Assembly: GCF_040712315.1 (NCBI RefSeq)
Contig: NC_134016.1
Location: forward strand, 27,165,503-27,229,502
DNA length: 64,000 bases
DNA from: Castanea sativa
Lineage: Eukaryota; Streptophyta; Magnoliopsida; Fagales; Fagaceae
Direction of reading: 5' to 3'
The notes under the pieces are model-generated. The model searched no databases. It saw only the letters and a list, made by a program, of their open reading frames with translations, and was not told the DNA's origin. Positions 1 through 11,658 of this stretch are shown piece by piece (the stretch's first letter is position 1; each line of letters begins with the position of its first letter). A program made the position numbers and the translations under genes.

Positions 1-80
1 ATAAAACAACTTTATTAAACACAACACATAATAACATACATAGCATCATACAATAGGATTTAAGGGCACTAATCCTAACA
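1..80 (-). mobile_element. Copia-type LTR, family A, terminal 80 bp (copy A1)
   Basis: The first 80 bases match the right-hand ends of the family A LTRs at 53204 and 62969. They share the run of 'catacatagcatcatacaat' and the terminal 'aatcctaaca', which is TGTTAGGATT on the minus strand. The rest of this LTR lies outside the window. Only the sense 5' end (U3 start) is present, so it is not possible to say whether this is a solo LTR or part of an element. Confidence 0.8.
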
Positions 81-334
81 TTATAGAGATTTTAATCCAG
101 TCCCTAAACTGTAGTTTACATATTTGCTTGCCCTTGAGCATTCCTTTTTTCCAACTTTGCTAGCATCTCTACCAATTTACAAAATAGTATGCAGATGAAC
201 CATGAATTACGCATAGTGATTATGTGGAGTAAATTGATGGAAATTGATGACTCATGCGTGCGAAAAAAACCAACATTTTTATGTGTATGTATTCTGCAAT
301 TGATGTAATTTATGATATTAGAGTTTTATGGAAG

Positions 335-410
335 CACTACAAAAAAAGGGGCTATCCCAGCATTTTCAAAACCAATGGGATAGCCCCAGAAAGCGCTAGG
401 ATAAGGTCAA
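335..410 (+). mobile_element. CACTA (En/Spm-type) transposon left terminus
   Basis: The sequence CACTACAAAAAAA at 335-347 is the diagnostic CACTA terminal inverted repeat. It is followed at once by a subterminal inverted pair, ggggctatccc (348-358) and gggatagcccc (377-387), able to form an 11-bp hairpin. In this orientation the element body should run to the right, but no matching right terminus or transposase is visible before the Gypsy element. It is probably a truncated or degenerate copy. The identification rests on the terminus and the hairpin alone. Confidence 0.6.
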
Positions 411-1115
411 TTAAGTAAAATTGATGATGTTGACTACAAACGAGTGTAAAGAACTGATTTGAAAAAGCAAATAGATGGACTTTGAATTAGAGTCTGTTTG
501 TAGTATTTAGTGTTCTATCTCACTCAATCTTGCCTACAAAACTATGGGTTGAATGTTGTTTTGCAGGTAAGTTATGCATGCATATCTGAAGAAGTGCAGC
601 AATACTTTCAATCATGTGGTACAACAAACAGGGCGACTAACATGACATAAATATGGCCAACCAAAGCGTTTTTGCTTTTGTGGAACAAATTACAAGCTAA
701 ATTACATGGTCGTCATTTCTTTTTTTAATTTATAAAACACATAGTAGTCATTTGAAGGAAACCTTTATTGTTGTTAACAGAAAAACTAAAACAGACAAGC
801 AAATGGCTAAAACTAAAACAGAACATATCAAATCGGCATCAACAACTCATTCAAATCACTCAAAAACAAGATCTTAGGCACAAATCAAAATTGAAAGAAT
901 ATCTTAATTTTTTTAAGGGTGAAAAACAAAACCTAGAACACACACCTTACGAATTTTGTAATTCTTCTCCCATGATAATTGGGCTGCTTGCCCTCCTCCC
1001 TCCTATGGGTGCAAATCCCCAATCCCCAATCAAGAATTGCAGATTGTCATGTTCCTCTAAATGGAGCCTTTTTTAGTAGAAGCTAAACTCAAAACTTTTC
1101 CCTTCCAATTGAGAG
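411..1115. other. Unassigned AT-rich stretch
   Basis: No recognisable gene. The open frame at 768-1076 on the plus strand (102 codons) has low-complexity Lys/Gln-rich content and no known motif. This may be the internal part of the CACTA element that begins at 335. Confidence 0.3.
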
Positions 1116-1400
1116 TGTTAAAGATATATTAGACATATTAGCTCAATATAATAGACCTAAACCCACTCCTACTTGTACTAGTAGTCTAGGGTTTAGTCAC
1201 CTATATATACTCATGTTAGGGTTCATTATAACACAGGTTATTGTGCTACACTCTTACATAATAAAGATGTAGCCCTTAAGAGATTCATTTGTAGATGTAG
1301 GCCAACAAAGCTAAACCACGTAACCCTCGTGCTCTTAGTGTTCCTATTTTATGCTTCCCCTTCTACATCCACTCTAGCATATACAGCATGTTATAATACA
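1116..1400 (+). mobile_element. Probable small solo LTR (Copia-like)
   Basis: The stretch opens with tgttaaagatatattagaca, a typical Copia LTR start. It has a TATA-like box (cctatatatactc, near 1200) and the layout expected of a short LTR of roughly 285 bp. The right border is not clear because no convincing CA end with a target duplication could be matched, and no primer-binding site follows. It is therefore called a probable solo LTR. Confidence 0.4.
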
Positions 1401-1860
1401 TCACATTGGCTAATATATTTAATAAAGAGAAAGAGTAGACCTCCAATTATCTAATGGGCTCTTTGATGATTTAGCAGTACAGTAATTCAACGGGCATGAA
1501 GACTTAGAGATATGAAGAGTCATTCAGTTCAGAAGGAGAAGAGCCTATAGAAAGAGTGTGTGCGTTTTATGTTAAAGGGTAAACTTCAAGCAAATCTCTC
1601 ATATGCTCTTCCAAGACAATTAATTATGTCCCCTAAAAAAAAGACAATTAATTTTGTACATGATTTGAATATGATATTTATGGTGTAGCCCTACATAAAT
1701 TTAGGCACATGGGAAAACATTGGACTTCAATTTTAGATTTTAATTGAACACCAAGAAAGATAATTACGTTGTGGTCCCCAAATAAATTTAGACACAGCAC
1801 AAAATTGTACTCTAATTTAGAATTCTAATTGAAATATGATGATGCATATAAAATCAGTAG
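1401..1860. other. Non-coding AT-rich sequence with a degenerate direct repeat
   Basis: No gene is seen. Two diverged copies of a segment around 'taaatttag(g/a)caca...ttttaattgaa' lie near 1690-1755 and 1778-1835. This suggests an old duplication or remnants of one repeat family. Confidence 0.3.
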
Positions 1861-2300
1861 GTTGAATGCTCCAGGCTTCAATAAGCTAGTAATTACTTGG
1901 AAGGCCTAAAAAGAAAGAAGCACAAGATTAAAGGTGACTGGGGTGAACCAGCCAAGAACCCTCCGATGCTTAAGTTAGTTTTTCTCTCTAGAACTCAAGA
2001 ATTCCAACTTTAGGGGTGGTGGAAACTTACCTTCACTTGATATGGATGAGTCCTTTTATAGTAAGGGAGTGATTACTTGTTAAGTAATTTCCTCAACATG
2101 GATGGAAGTTAGAAGGTTCAGACTTATCTTCCATAACTGCAATAGAAGTTAGAAGGTTTAGTCTTATCTTCTACAACTGCCATTAGAGGTTAAGAACTTA
2201 GTGGGAAGTTAGAGCAATAAATAAGGATTTTGCTCATACTTCATAATAATAGAACGTGGTTCGGATTATAAGCTTTTGGATATAAATTGATCCAGAAAAT
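1860..2300 (-). mobile_element. Probable 3' LTR of Gypsy-1 (borders uncertain)
   Basis: On the minus strand there is a good TATA box, ctataaaaggactcatcc, at about 2046-2064. Downstream of it is a stretch around 1940-1990 with 'taagcatcggagggt', a motif I recall from the transcribed leader of Tat-type LTRs. The orientation agrees with the minus-strand pol. I could not fix either LTR border or find the polypurine tract, so the coordinates are approximate. Confidence 0.45.
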
Positions 2301-2900
2301 TTCTAAGTGTTGGGAGGTCGTCCAGGCGTTTTGATGTTGGACGACCTTCTTACACTTTGGACGATCTTCTTACTCTTCGACAACCTTCTCGGATTGGGAC
2401 TACCCTTTTGGCCTTGGACGACCCTATGGATGAACAGGAGATGGTCCAATTTTTGGTCCACCATCAATTGCCCCTTTAGTCCAAGGGTTGTCTTGGACAC
2501 TGTAGGAGAACTTTGATTCACCATTTATGTTTGACGCATGTCAATATTTTAATAGTCAGTTGGTGCGCCACGTTTCGCCCTTATGTAGGTAGATTTCTAT
2601 TGCTTCAGATTACACCATGTGTCACAATCTTATTGATTGACTTGTCGCGTCGATTCACTTTTTCGAGGTATATGCCACGTGTCAGCTCCTGATTGGTCTG
2701 CGTCGCTTCGTTGACCCACCTCTGGGCCAATAAATATGTAAATTCTCTCTCCTACCCTTTCACTTTTCTAATATTTTCCTTTCTGTCATCTTATCCAAGA
2801 GTTTCGTCTAATCATCCTCGTCTGTAGTCTCTCGTCAGGTACTTACTTCCCTTCTTCCTTAGGTTTTCGTATTTAGGAAGTTCTATACATTTTTATAAAT
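2300..2900 (+). promoter_or_regulatory. 5' region of the antisense ORF, with ggacgacc-rich repeats
   Basis: 2303-2420 holds several imperfect copies of a 'ttggacgacctt' motif. 2520-2800 has CACGT-core sites (2565, 2680) and a pyrimidine-rich leader (about 2740-2790) before the antisense ORF start. This looks like the promoter and leader of the plus-strand gene at 2901. The open frames on either strand here (2303-2524) are low-complexity products of the repeat. Confidence 0.35.
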
Positions 2901-4260
2901 ATGTCTGCATCTAGTGGTAGTACAGAGAAAGCTATAGACGAGTATTAGGACATGTCTTCTGGTAGTAGTGGCAGCTATGAAAGTAGTAGTGAGGGTAGTA
3001 GTAGTAGCGGTAACAGCAATTCCCAAGACAAGCATTAGTCATTTGGGGTTCCTGGTTTTCCTTTAAAGGAATTCCAAGAGATGCAACGTAGGATGGCTTT
3101 TGGGGTTGAGGCTAGCTTGTCCAGAAAAAGTAAATCACTAAGTCCTCCTCTTCGTCTTGAGGAGGACAAAACTGTTATTTATAGTTGTGCTCTTGAGGTG
3201 GCATCCACCCTAGATTCAAGTAAGTTGGTAACCCTTGTAGGTAGATACCAAATTCCCGATGATTTTAGGCCTCGTCTACCTGAAAGTGGAGAATGGTGTT
3301 GTTCTCCTATTTCTGGTTTTGGCGTATATACTTCCTACTTGTTAGCATGTCTTAGGTTTCCTCTCAATTCTTTCTGTAAAGGTTTCTTCCATAGGTTAGG
3401 TCTTGGACCAAACCAGCTCAATCCTAATGGATGGAGGACAATAGTAGCCATGCAAGTGTTATGGTGTGAGGTTTTTGAGGGGAACTTTTCAATCACAGTG
3501 CACGAGTTCCTCTATTGCTTTAAACCCTCAGAGATTAAGCAATCTATTGGTTTTTACCAGTTTTTGTCCTGGGGTCCTCAATTTAGTTTAATTAAGGGTC
3601 GTAGTTCTTCTAATAGGATATGGAAGGGAGAATTTTTCTTTATTTTTGGAGATTGTGATGGGGACCCAATTGATGTAAACAATACCCATTTTCCTCCTTT
3701 TACCAGTACCTTAGGTCATCTTCGTCCTAAGGGTATGTCCTTCTTTCCTTTACTTTGTTTGTTTTGCTTAGTGTTTTCCTCGTCTAACTTTGTTTTATGT
3801 TTGTGCAGCCATTACTTGTTCACGTTTAGACAAATTTCATTTGGATTACATTGACTGAGCCCATGCTTATCTAGAGAGGTCTTTCCACAGCCTAATGACT
3901 TTGCGGCGTCTTACTGTTTGGGGACTTGGTCCAAAGCCTACTGCCCACGAGTTGACCACTCGTTGAAGTAAGTGTCGTCTATCTTCATTTCATCATCATT
4001 ATTTTTTTTTAATAATCCTTTATTATTCCTTATGACAGGGTTAACCACCATGAAGGAAAACAAAGGAAAAAAATGTGGCAAATGGTAATAAAGAAGATGA
4101 GGATGTTCAGATTCAGGACGATCCAAGTCCCTTGTCCGTCGAAAAGTCTACTGTCCAAAAGCTTGTGGTCCAGAAGCTTGCCGTCCAGACTTCTACTGGA
4201 AGAGGTAGGGCATTCAAGCAATGTTGACCATAGAGACCTCCCAAGTAGTCAAGGTTAGAA
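2901..4260 (+). pseudogene. Antisense ORF: 'transposase (putative), gypsy type' domain protein, broken
   Basis: A plus-strand frame starts with ATG at 2901, has a Ser/Gly-rich N-terminus, and runs in one frame into a long open stretch at 3081-3735. In-frame TAG stops lie at about 2946 and 3036. The open part resembles the plant 'transposase (putative), gypsy type' family (Pfam PF04195 as I recall it): segments such as YQIPDDF, GFGVYTSYL and GLGPNQLNPNGWR are visible. A likely intron runs from about 3734 (GTATGT) to 3808 (TGTGCAG), and a second donor (gaa|gtaagt) is near 3968. The later exons contain another stop (near 3852). The gene lies antisense to Gypsy-1 and 3' of its integrase, as in Tat elements with antisense ORFs. 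It is not functional as written. Confidence 0.6.
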
Positions 4261-4816
4261 GAAGCCAAAGTCTGGCAAGAGCCCTCGTCCATAAATTTGA
4301 CTTATAGCTTGCATTATCCCTCTTCCATAGGTTGGACAGTTCTTTATTCATCTTTAGGCAAGACATTTCTAGCATTTTCTCATCCAAATATTGGAATGTT
4401 TGGCTAGTTAAATTTATCCATGGATTTCGAATAATATTGTGTGCACACTCTACCTCATCCATTAGTTAGATGAATATGCCTTAGGCTTATTTTTCTTTGC
4501 TTTATCTTTATTTAAGGAAAGCTTATAGACGTTAAATCCCCGCGTCTAGAGATTTTACTCGTCTTGGGCCTTTAGCCTTTTTGTGGATTAGTTTGAATGA
4601 AAATAACATGAGAATTAGAAATTCACACAACAATATATACATTGGAAATCCAAACTGTATATACACAACGTAAACATCGTCCACAAGCATGGCGCATCCT
4701 TAGAAGCTAGTGTCTTGAAGGAATTGAAATACTTATGTACAAACAGACTAAGTTCACGACTTCGTCCATCACAAATTCATCCATTGACAATGCACAAGTT
4801 GGAAGCTAATGCACTT
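4261..4816. other. Gypsy-1 3' non-coding region
   Basis: This lies between the antisense gene and the integrase stop. No motif or coding frame is recognisable; short open frames here are chance. Confidence 0.4.
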
Positions 4817-6261
4817 TTAGGGAATTAAAGTACTAAAAACATGTAGTACTAGAAATAAACAAAAATAAATATGAGGAAAGTAACACATAACTTCAACTTC
4901 GTCCATGATGATGCTCGTCCAGGATGATGCTCGTCTAGGATGATACTCGTCCAGGTTGACTCTCCACTGATAGTATCTTCTAAGATGCTCAACATTCCAA
5001 GGGTGCTCTAACCTTCTTCCATCTAGGGCTTCCAAATAGTATGATTCTTGCCTTTTGCAATTGATAACCCTGTAGGGCCCTTCCCAACTTGGCCACAGTT
5101 TTCCATGGGCCAGGTTTTTGGTTGCCAAGGAAACCCTTTTTAGGACGAGGTCCCCAATGTTGAAGCGCCTAGGTTTCACCATTGCATTGTATTGTCTAGC
5201 CATGAGGTTTTTATACCTTACTGTCCTTTGCTCTGCATCCATCCTTACCTCATCACTTAGATCGAGGTTAAGATGAAGTTGTTCTTCATTCTCCTCGTCC
5301 TGATACTTCATCACCCTATAGTTAGCCATGTACACTTCTGCAGGTATGACTGTTTCACTTCCATAGACTAGTTTGAAAGGAGTTTCCCCTGTGGGGGTCC
5401 TCACAGTTGTCCTGTAAGCCCATAGAACACCTGGTAGCTCGTCTGGCCATACTCCTTTTGCCCCCTCAAAACGAGTCTTGATTATCTTCAACAAGAATCT
5501 GTTTGCAACTTCTGCTTGTCCATTTGCTTGTGGGTGGGAGGGTGAGGAATAATGATTCTTAATTCCCAATTGCTCGCAGAATTCTCTAAAGGGTGTGTTA
5601 TCAAACTGTCGTCCATTGTCTGACACTAGTACCCTAGGTACCCCAAACCTATGTACAATGCTCTTCCAGACGAAGTTTTTGACATTTTATTGTATGATCT
5701 TTGCTAAAGGTTCAGCTTCCACCCACTTAGTGAAGTAATCAATCCCGACCACCAAAAACTTCATCTGCCTAGTTCCAATTGGAAAGGGACCCAAAATATC
5801 CAATCCCCATTGTGCAAAAGGCCATAGGGCCATCATCGGTCGAGGGATGTTGCTGAAGTGTTGACATTGATCACACACCTTCACATAAGCTTTAGCATCT
5901 ACTTGAATGGTCGACTAGTAACAACCTGCACAAGTAACCTTGAGGACGAGTGCTCTTGATCTTGAATGGTTTCTGCAGGCTCCTTCATGAACTTCTCTTA
6001 ATACATAGTTCGCTTCATCTAGAGCTAAACACCTTAGGTAAGGACATACTTAGCTAATCAGATCCTTAGCTTTCTCGCCTCGTCTCTTTCTTCTAAAAGC
6101 CTTCCATCCCTTAGGTAAACTACTATTGGGATCATCCAATTCACTTCACCTCCTATTTGTTGCACCTTTGGAAGATCTATGCTAGGCATGTATTGGACCT
6201 CGTAAAGCTTGTCCACCTGTTCATCTGCTGATGCTTCCTTTGCTAAAGCGTTTGCTTCCAT
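4817..6261 (-). pseudogene. Gypsy-1 integrase (broken)
   Basis: Reading on the minus strand, 6261-6058 is the RNase H to integrase linker. 5884-5687 carries the zinc-binding end (CDQCQHFSNIPR) and the first catalytic region (WGLDILGPFP, then VVGIDYFTKWVEAEPLAK). 5626-4817 carries SDNGRQFD with the second catalytic Asp, HPQANGQAEVANRF with the catalytic Glu, and a C-terminal GPYRVIN-type module. So the D,D-35-E core is visible, but it is split over frames with stops between 5884 and 6058 and near 5690. It integrates the cDNA copy in live relatives; this copy cannot be made as one protein. Confidence 0.85.
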
Positions 6262-7980
6262 GTTTTTGTTCCCTTGAGATTTAAAGGAAACTAGCTTCCA
6301 TAAACTTCTTAATAAGACGTCTTACCCTATTGAGGTACCTCTTCATCTGTTCTTCCTTTGCTCCATATGTTCCATTTATTTGGCCTATGATCAACTAAGA
6401 ATCTCCTTGGATGACTACTGAGTCTGCCCCTAAGGACTCAGCCATTTCTAGCCCTTTAAGGAGGCCTTCATACTCAACTTCATTGTTGGTTGTTTGGTAC
6501 TATAGACGAGCTGCATACTTCAACTTGTCCCTTTCTGGGGATTTCAGTATAACTCCTATTCCTCCTGCATATAGTGTGGACGATCCATCTACATAAACGA
6601 CCCATGTCTTTGAGTCATCCACCTCGTCTAAGTCACCTTGACTTGGAGTGAACTCCGCAATGAAATCTACTAGAGCTTAAGCCTTTATTGCACTTCTAGG
6701 TTGATACCTTATATCAAACTCACTAAGCTCTATGACCCATTAAATCAGTCATCTTGTGGCTTCCAATTTGTTCATTGCCTTCTTGAGCGAATGATCCGTC
6801 ATGACATTAATGATATGAGCCTAGAAGTAATGTCTTAGTTTCTTGGAAGCCATTATTAGTGTAAAGGCTAACTTTCAATCATTAGATATCGTCTTGTTGC
6901 CCGCTTAGTGCTCGGCTTGTATAATACACAAGCTTCTGCAATTTCCCTTCTTCTCTGATTAATGCTGAACTTACTACATATGGGGACACTATTAAGTATA
7001 AATACAACTCTTCACCAAGTATGGATGGACTTAGCAGGGGAGCTATGGTAAGATAGACCTTAAGATCTTGGAAGGCCTACTGGCACTCGTCCGTCCATTC
7101 AAATGCCTTCTTAAGAACTTTGAGAAAAGGCAAACACTTATCTATAACTTTTGAAACAAACCTGTTTAGACCTGTAACTCATCCAGTGAAGGACTGGACT
7201 TCCTTGACATTCTTTGGTGATTCCATGTTCAATATTACTTGGATCTTATCAAGATTCGCTTCAATTCCCCTCTATGAAACCATGAACCTTAGGAACTTCC
7301 CTAACAAAACCCCGAAGGCACACGTACTTGGATTAAGCTTCATGTTGTATTGTATAAGTGTGTCAAAGGTCTATTGTTGGTTATCCAAATGTTTCTTCTT
7401 GTCCAAGCTCTTCACCAGCATGTCATCAACATAAACTTCTATATTTCGTCCTATCTGTGGACGGAACATGTGATTGACCAACCTCTGGTAAGTTGCCCCT
7501 GCATTCTTCAAACTAAAGGGCATCACTTTGTAACTAAATAAATCTTGACTAGTAATGAAGGATGTCTTCTCTTGATCTACCTCATCCATCCTTATCTGGT
7601 TATAACCTGAGAAGGTGTTCATAAGGCTGAGTAATTGATGACCTACTGTTAAGTCCACCAATTGGTCAATGCATGGCAATGGATAACTATCCTTAGGGCA
7701 AGCCTTGTTCAAATCAGTGAAGTCTACACACATCCTCCACTTGCCATTAGCCTTCTTGACCATCACCACATTAGCTAACTAATTCGGGTAATAGACTTCC
7801 TGAATAAATTCTATTGTGGTTAGCTTCTAGACCTCTTCTTTGATAGCATTATCTAGCTCAGGAGCGAAGACTCTCTTCTTCTAACGAACAGGCTTGAAAG
7901 ATGGATACATATTCAAACGATGAGTAATGACACTCAGGTCGATCCCTAGCATTTCTTCATGACTCCACGCGAACACATCA
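6262..7980 (-). pseudogene. Gypsy-1 reverse transcriptase and RNase H (broken)
   Basis: On the minus strand, 7769-7371 encodes the RT core: KANGKWRMCVDFTDLNKACP, then FSGYNQIRMDEVDQEKTSF, then the catalytic box YVDDMLVKS at about 7440-7410. Further down, 6620-6400 encodes RNase H, with YVDGSS (catalytic Asp) and NEVEYEGLL (catalytic Glu). A TAG stop breaks it after AARL, and others lie upstream and downstream. The active-site residues survive even though the frame does not. Confidence 0.85.
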
Positions 7981-7989
7981 ATACTCTTC

Positions 7990-8650
7990 CTTAGGAATTG
8001 GATGAGGTCTTAATTCGTTTTTTCCTCCACACTTGTTCCAATTTAGGTAAAAACTTCTCAGGGTTACCCTCGTCTAGAGGAACGTCTTCTAGTACTTCAG
8101 TGGGCTCTGCAACAACCTTTCTCTCCTCTATGTTCATCATCTCCACATGCTCGTCCATAGCCAACATGGCTAAGTAGCATTCTCTAGTAGCTAATTGATC
8201 TCCTTGTACTTGTCCTATTCCATAATCTATTGGAAACTTGACAAATAAGTGGTAGGTAGATGTTACTGCCTTCCAATTGTTTAAAGTTGGTCGTCCAATG
8301 ATGGCATTATAGGAAGATGAACAATTTAAGACGAGGAAATTTGCTTCTCTAGCTATTTGTCGCAGATATGCCCCTACCATGACGGGTAGAGTAATAATGC
8401 CCACTAGTTGTACCTTCATTCCTCCAAATCCAACGAAAGGCGAATTCACTGGACAGAGTCAATCTCATTCAAGCCTCATATGCTAGAAGGTGGGGTAATA
8501 TAAAATATCTATTGAACTCTCGTTTTCTAGCAGCACCCTTCTAGTAATGTAGTCTGCAATAAGCAAAGTGATGACGATTGTATCGTCATATGGGTGATGG
8601 ACCCTTCCAACTTCTTCATCCATGAAAGTAATAGCCTGCCTGTCTGCCCC
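7990..8650 (-). pseudogene. Gypsy-1 aspartic protease (broken, altered active site)
   Basis: 8449-7991 is an open minus-strand stretch with the retropepsin C-terminal features CSSSYNAIIGRP and HLFVKFP. Upstream, around 8510-8540, the expected active-site motif D-x-G-S-S reads LENESSIDILYYP, so the catalytic Asp has become Glu and Gly has become Glu. Stops follow before 8449. This protease would be inactive even if translated. Confidence 0.7.
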
Positions 8651-9129
8651 CCTCGTCCTTGGTGGTCGTCCAGAGAGTTGGATATTCTACACCACCTTCA
8701 AGTATGTCTTCCTTGACTTAAAAGATTGCCCTGCTGAAGTTCCTCTTACAATAATTCTTATTTCTCCAAGTGAGGGCCGTGATGGCTCCTCTACCTTACC
8801 TTTCAACTTCCCATCTTTCTGATCTCATCCAAGAAAATTCCTTAACTTTTCCTGCCTGATAAGATTCTATATCTACTACTTTAAGTCATAGCACTCGTCC
8901 ATGTCATGCTCCTGATCTCTGTGGAAGCGGAAATACTTATTTTTATTGCTCTTGTTAGAATCTCCCTTCATCTTCTATGGCCACTTCAAAGATGGGCCAT
9001 CCTTGATCTACATAAGCACTTGATCAAGTGAAACATTCAAGGACGTGTAATGCTGACTTCATCCTGAAGACAAACTTGCCTTCTTGTTATCTCTATCCTT
9101 CTTCTCTCCTGTTCAGGCATTGGTTGGAC

Positions 9130-10103
9130 GAGGGCCTTATTTTGGATGACGATGGAACTCTATTTCCATCCGTTTTGCTCTTTTCCTATTCTTGGCAATG
9201 ATCGCATCTTTTGCATTCAAAAAGCTCTGGGCTGAATGGATGAGTTCAGCCATGGTCTCTGGTTCTTGATCATAGAGCTTGTGGTTGAATAAATCTGAAC
9301 TAACTCCATTGTGGAAGGCTGCTAACAATAGCCTATCATCCATCTCGTCTACCATCAAGGCTTCCCTATTGAAAGGAGTGATGAAGAACTGCAAACTTTC
9401 ATTATCCCCTTGCTCTATGGTCAGTAGGCTAGACGAGGAACGCTTATAGCTTTGACCTCCAATAAAGTTATTTACAAATAACTTACTCAACTCTTCAAAA
9501 GAACCAACAATGTTTGGAGGTATCTTGCTAAACCACACTTGTGCTGGCCCTTTAAGGGTGGTTGGGAAAGCCCTACACATTATCTCATCTGGAACCCCTT
9601 GAAGGTGCATAGTGGTCTTGAAGGTAGCAATCTGATCACATAGGTCACGTGTTCCGTCATATGAATCCAACGAAGGCATCTTGAACTTGGAAGCCAGGGG
9701 ATGACTATCGATGGAAGCTATGAACCAAGTCATCTACAAGATTCGTCCTTCTCATATTTTCCCTCATCTCGTCCATGGCTTTCCTCATTTGATCCATCTC
9801 CTTTTCCAAAAATGGCACCCTACTCAAAGCGGTACCCCTTGAGTGATTCTCTTGCTCCACATTTTCTCCTTCTCAAACTTCTTCACTCTGAGCTTGTCCT
9901 TTCACACACCGTTCATGACATTGCCTTCTTTGGTTGATCTCCCGAGTCAACTCTTGGTTCTGACGGGTTAGCTCTGCCATGGCAGCTGCTACAGACTACA
10001 TTTGTTGGATGGAAGGCAGTTGCATAACAAGTGTAGACTGGTGAGTGCGGTTGGGGTGGCTGGAAGAGTTTCCACTCTCCTGGTGGCCTGGACTAGTGGC
10101 CAT
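9130..10103 (-). pseudogene. Gypsy-1 gag (broken)
   Basis: The start codon is at 10103 on the minus strand (MATSPGHQESGNSSSHP...), but a TAG stop follows after about 35 codons. 9733-9137 is an open 198-codon stretch with the retrotransposon gag fold: KFKMPSLDSYDGTRD, FPTTLKGPAQVWFSKIPP and QSYKRSSSSLLTIEQGDNE. It ends in a basic tail (KNRKRAKRMEIEFHR). The gag protein forms the particle in living relatives. The frame is interrupted at least twice. Confidence 0.8.
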
Positions 10104-10116
10104 TGACCTTGTCTGG

Positions 10117-10290
10117 TGTTGGTAAATCTAGTTTTGTATCTCATACAAAACACACAGCGGAAGCAACAAACACGGATCTATTTCATTCATGATTGACAAC
10201 ATGTACTATGTAAATTTCAGAATTTAAGAACAATATAGCGTACCTTGGTGTGGTGAAATTAAAAAAAAAAAAAAGATTAGAAGTACTTAG
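10117..10290 (-). mobile_element. Family A LTR fragment in inverted orientation (A2i)
   Basis: It starts TGTTGGTAAATC and reads as the reverse complement of the last part of the family A LTR (compare 44725-44895). A poly-A run at 10261-10274 has expanded inside it. At about 10290 it switches abruptly to family A sequence in the forward orientation, forming an inverted repeat with 11480-11658. Confidence 0.75.
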
Positions 10291-11658
10291 GATGTTATAA
10301 ATAATTAAATTGTTTAATTATATGAGACTATTTATAAATGAACTAATGAGACATTATCTTAGTCTATGAGATGCACTGTATGTGATTTATGTGATTTAGT
10401 CACAGAAGATGTAAATCACAAGTTCTTTGTAAACTCAAAATGTAGTTCGTAGTCAGTGATGAAATTGGGCATGTCATCTACGAAGATTATAACATATCAA
10501 TTAAGATGATTTGTCTTGATCATGGAAATGGAGATTTCTAGTTGGTATGTTGATATGTTTTAAGAGTTAAGACATATCGAACTGGACCACTGTGAGATTT
10601 ATTATTCTCCTAACGACTGTCAAATGAATAATAAATCTCACGACTTCTATTTACATCAACTCTAAATCTTGAGAGAATAATGGACCTGATCATGAGATGT
10701 AGGTTGCTTTGATATATCAGGAATGGGATCTATTAGTCATGGTCAAAACCTCAGTATGTTGGGCAGCCACATTTAGTGTTGATGGAACATGTATTCTCAA
10801 GATAGAATTCATAGTCTCTTAACAGAGATACAAAATATTCCCTTGAGATAAGTTTAATGAGTTTGGTTATTCAGAGAGTTGGACCCAACCACTTTAGTAA
10901 GGAGTTACTAAAGTATATATCTATGGAATTGAATTTCATAAATATATAATGAATAACTTAAAGGATTAAACCGGGTACTCAAGGATTAAGATGTAGTAAT
11001 TTACAAAGTGGCAGTCTACATCCATGACTTTGTATTACTACGAATATTTTATGAAGAAGTTGCATGTATAATAAAGTCTTGGGATATAATTTATAAATAA
11101 GGCCTAGAGTGCAACTATATTTATATAGTGGTATTAAATATAGTTAATGGTAACTTTGAACTTGTTAAGAGTTGACAGAAAAGCCCAAGGCCCATTGGAG
11201 CTAGTGTCTTATTGGTCCCTTTTGGTCCCACTCCAAGCCAGACACAAGAGCCCAATTGAAATGGCCCAAAAGGTTAGCCCAATTAGATAATCAGTTATAT
11301 ATAAGGAGAGAAACATAAAGAATTTCTAAGAGACCTTTTCATAAGTGTTTTCATACAAGGAATGAAACGGTTTGTATGTGAGTGTTGGACACTCTCCTAT
11401 TTTCTCTTTAATGAAAATTGATTGAGAGACCACACATCTTGGACATTAAGAGGAATTGGAGTGAAGATTAAAAGTAGTCTCAAGTGCTTCTAATCTTCGG
11501 TTTTGAATTTTACCGCACCAAGGTACGCTTTCTTGTTCTCTAATTCTGAAACTTACATAGTACTTGTTATCAATTACGAATGAAGTAGATCCGTTAATTT
11601 TTCCGCTACACATGTTTTGTATGAGATACAAACAAGTATTTTCCTGTATTTTCTAACA
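10291..11658 (+). mobile_element. Family A LTR, near-complete, forward (A2)
   Basis: Aligns with the complete LTR at 14229-15647 over nearly its full length, but lacks the first 50 or so bases. It ends ...attttctaaca at 11658. No polypurine tract or primer-binding site is next to it, so it is a solo or truncated LTR. It sits inside the gag of the SIRE-like element that continues at 11659. Confidence 0.75.

Larger units (their letters stand above)
1860..10116 (-). mobile_element. Decayed Ty3/Gypsy retrotransposon, Tat-like (Gypsy-1)
   Basis: Read on the minus strand, the order is gag (10103 to about 9130), protease (about 8650-7990), reverse transcriptase, RNase H and integrase (to 4817), followed by a long 3' region that carries an antisense gene and the probable 3' LTR. 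This gag-PR-RT-RH-IN order defines Ty3/Gypsy. The long 3' region with an antisense ORF is known from the Tat lineage, for example Grande-type elements. The 5' LTR and leader are missing: only 13 bases lie between the gag start codon and a family A LTR fragment at 10117. Many stops and frameshifts show it is dead. Confidence 0.8.

Noticed and set aside
768..1076. 102-codon plus-strand frame as a possible small gene
   Set aside because: Low-complexity Lys/Gln/Asn content, no motif or promoter evidence, and surrounded by transposon remnants.
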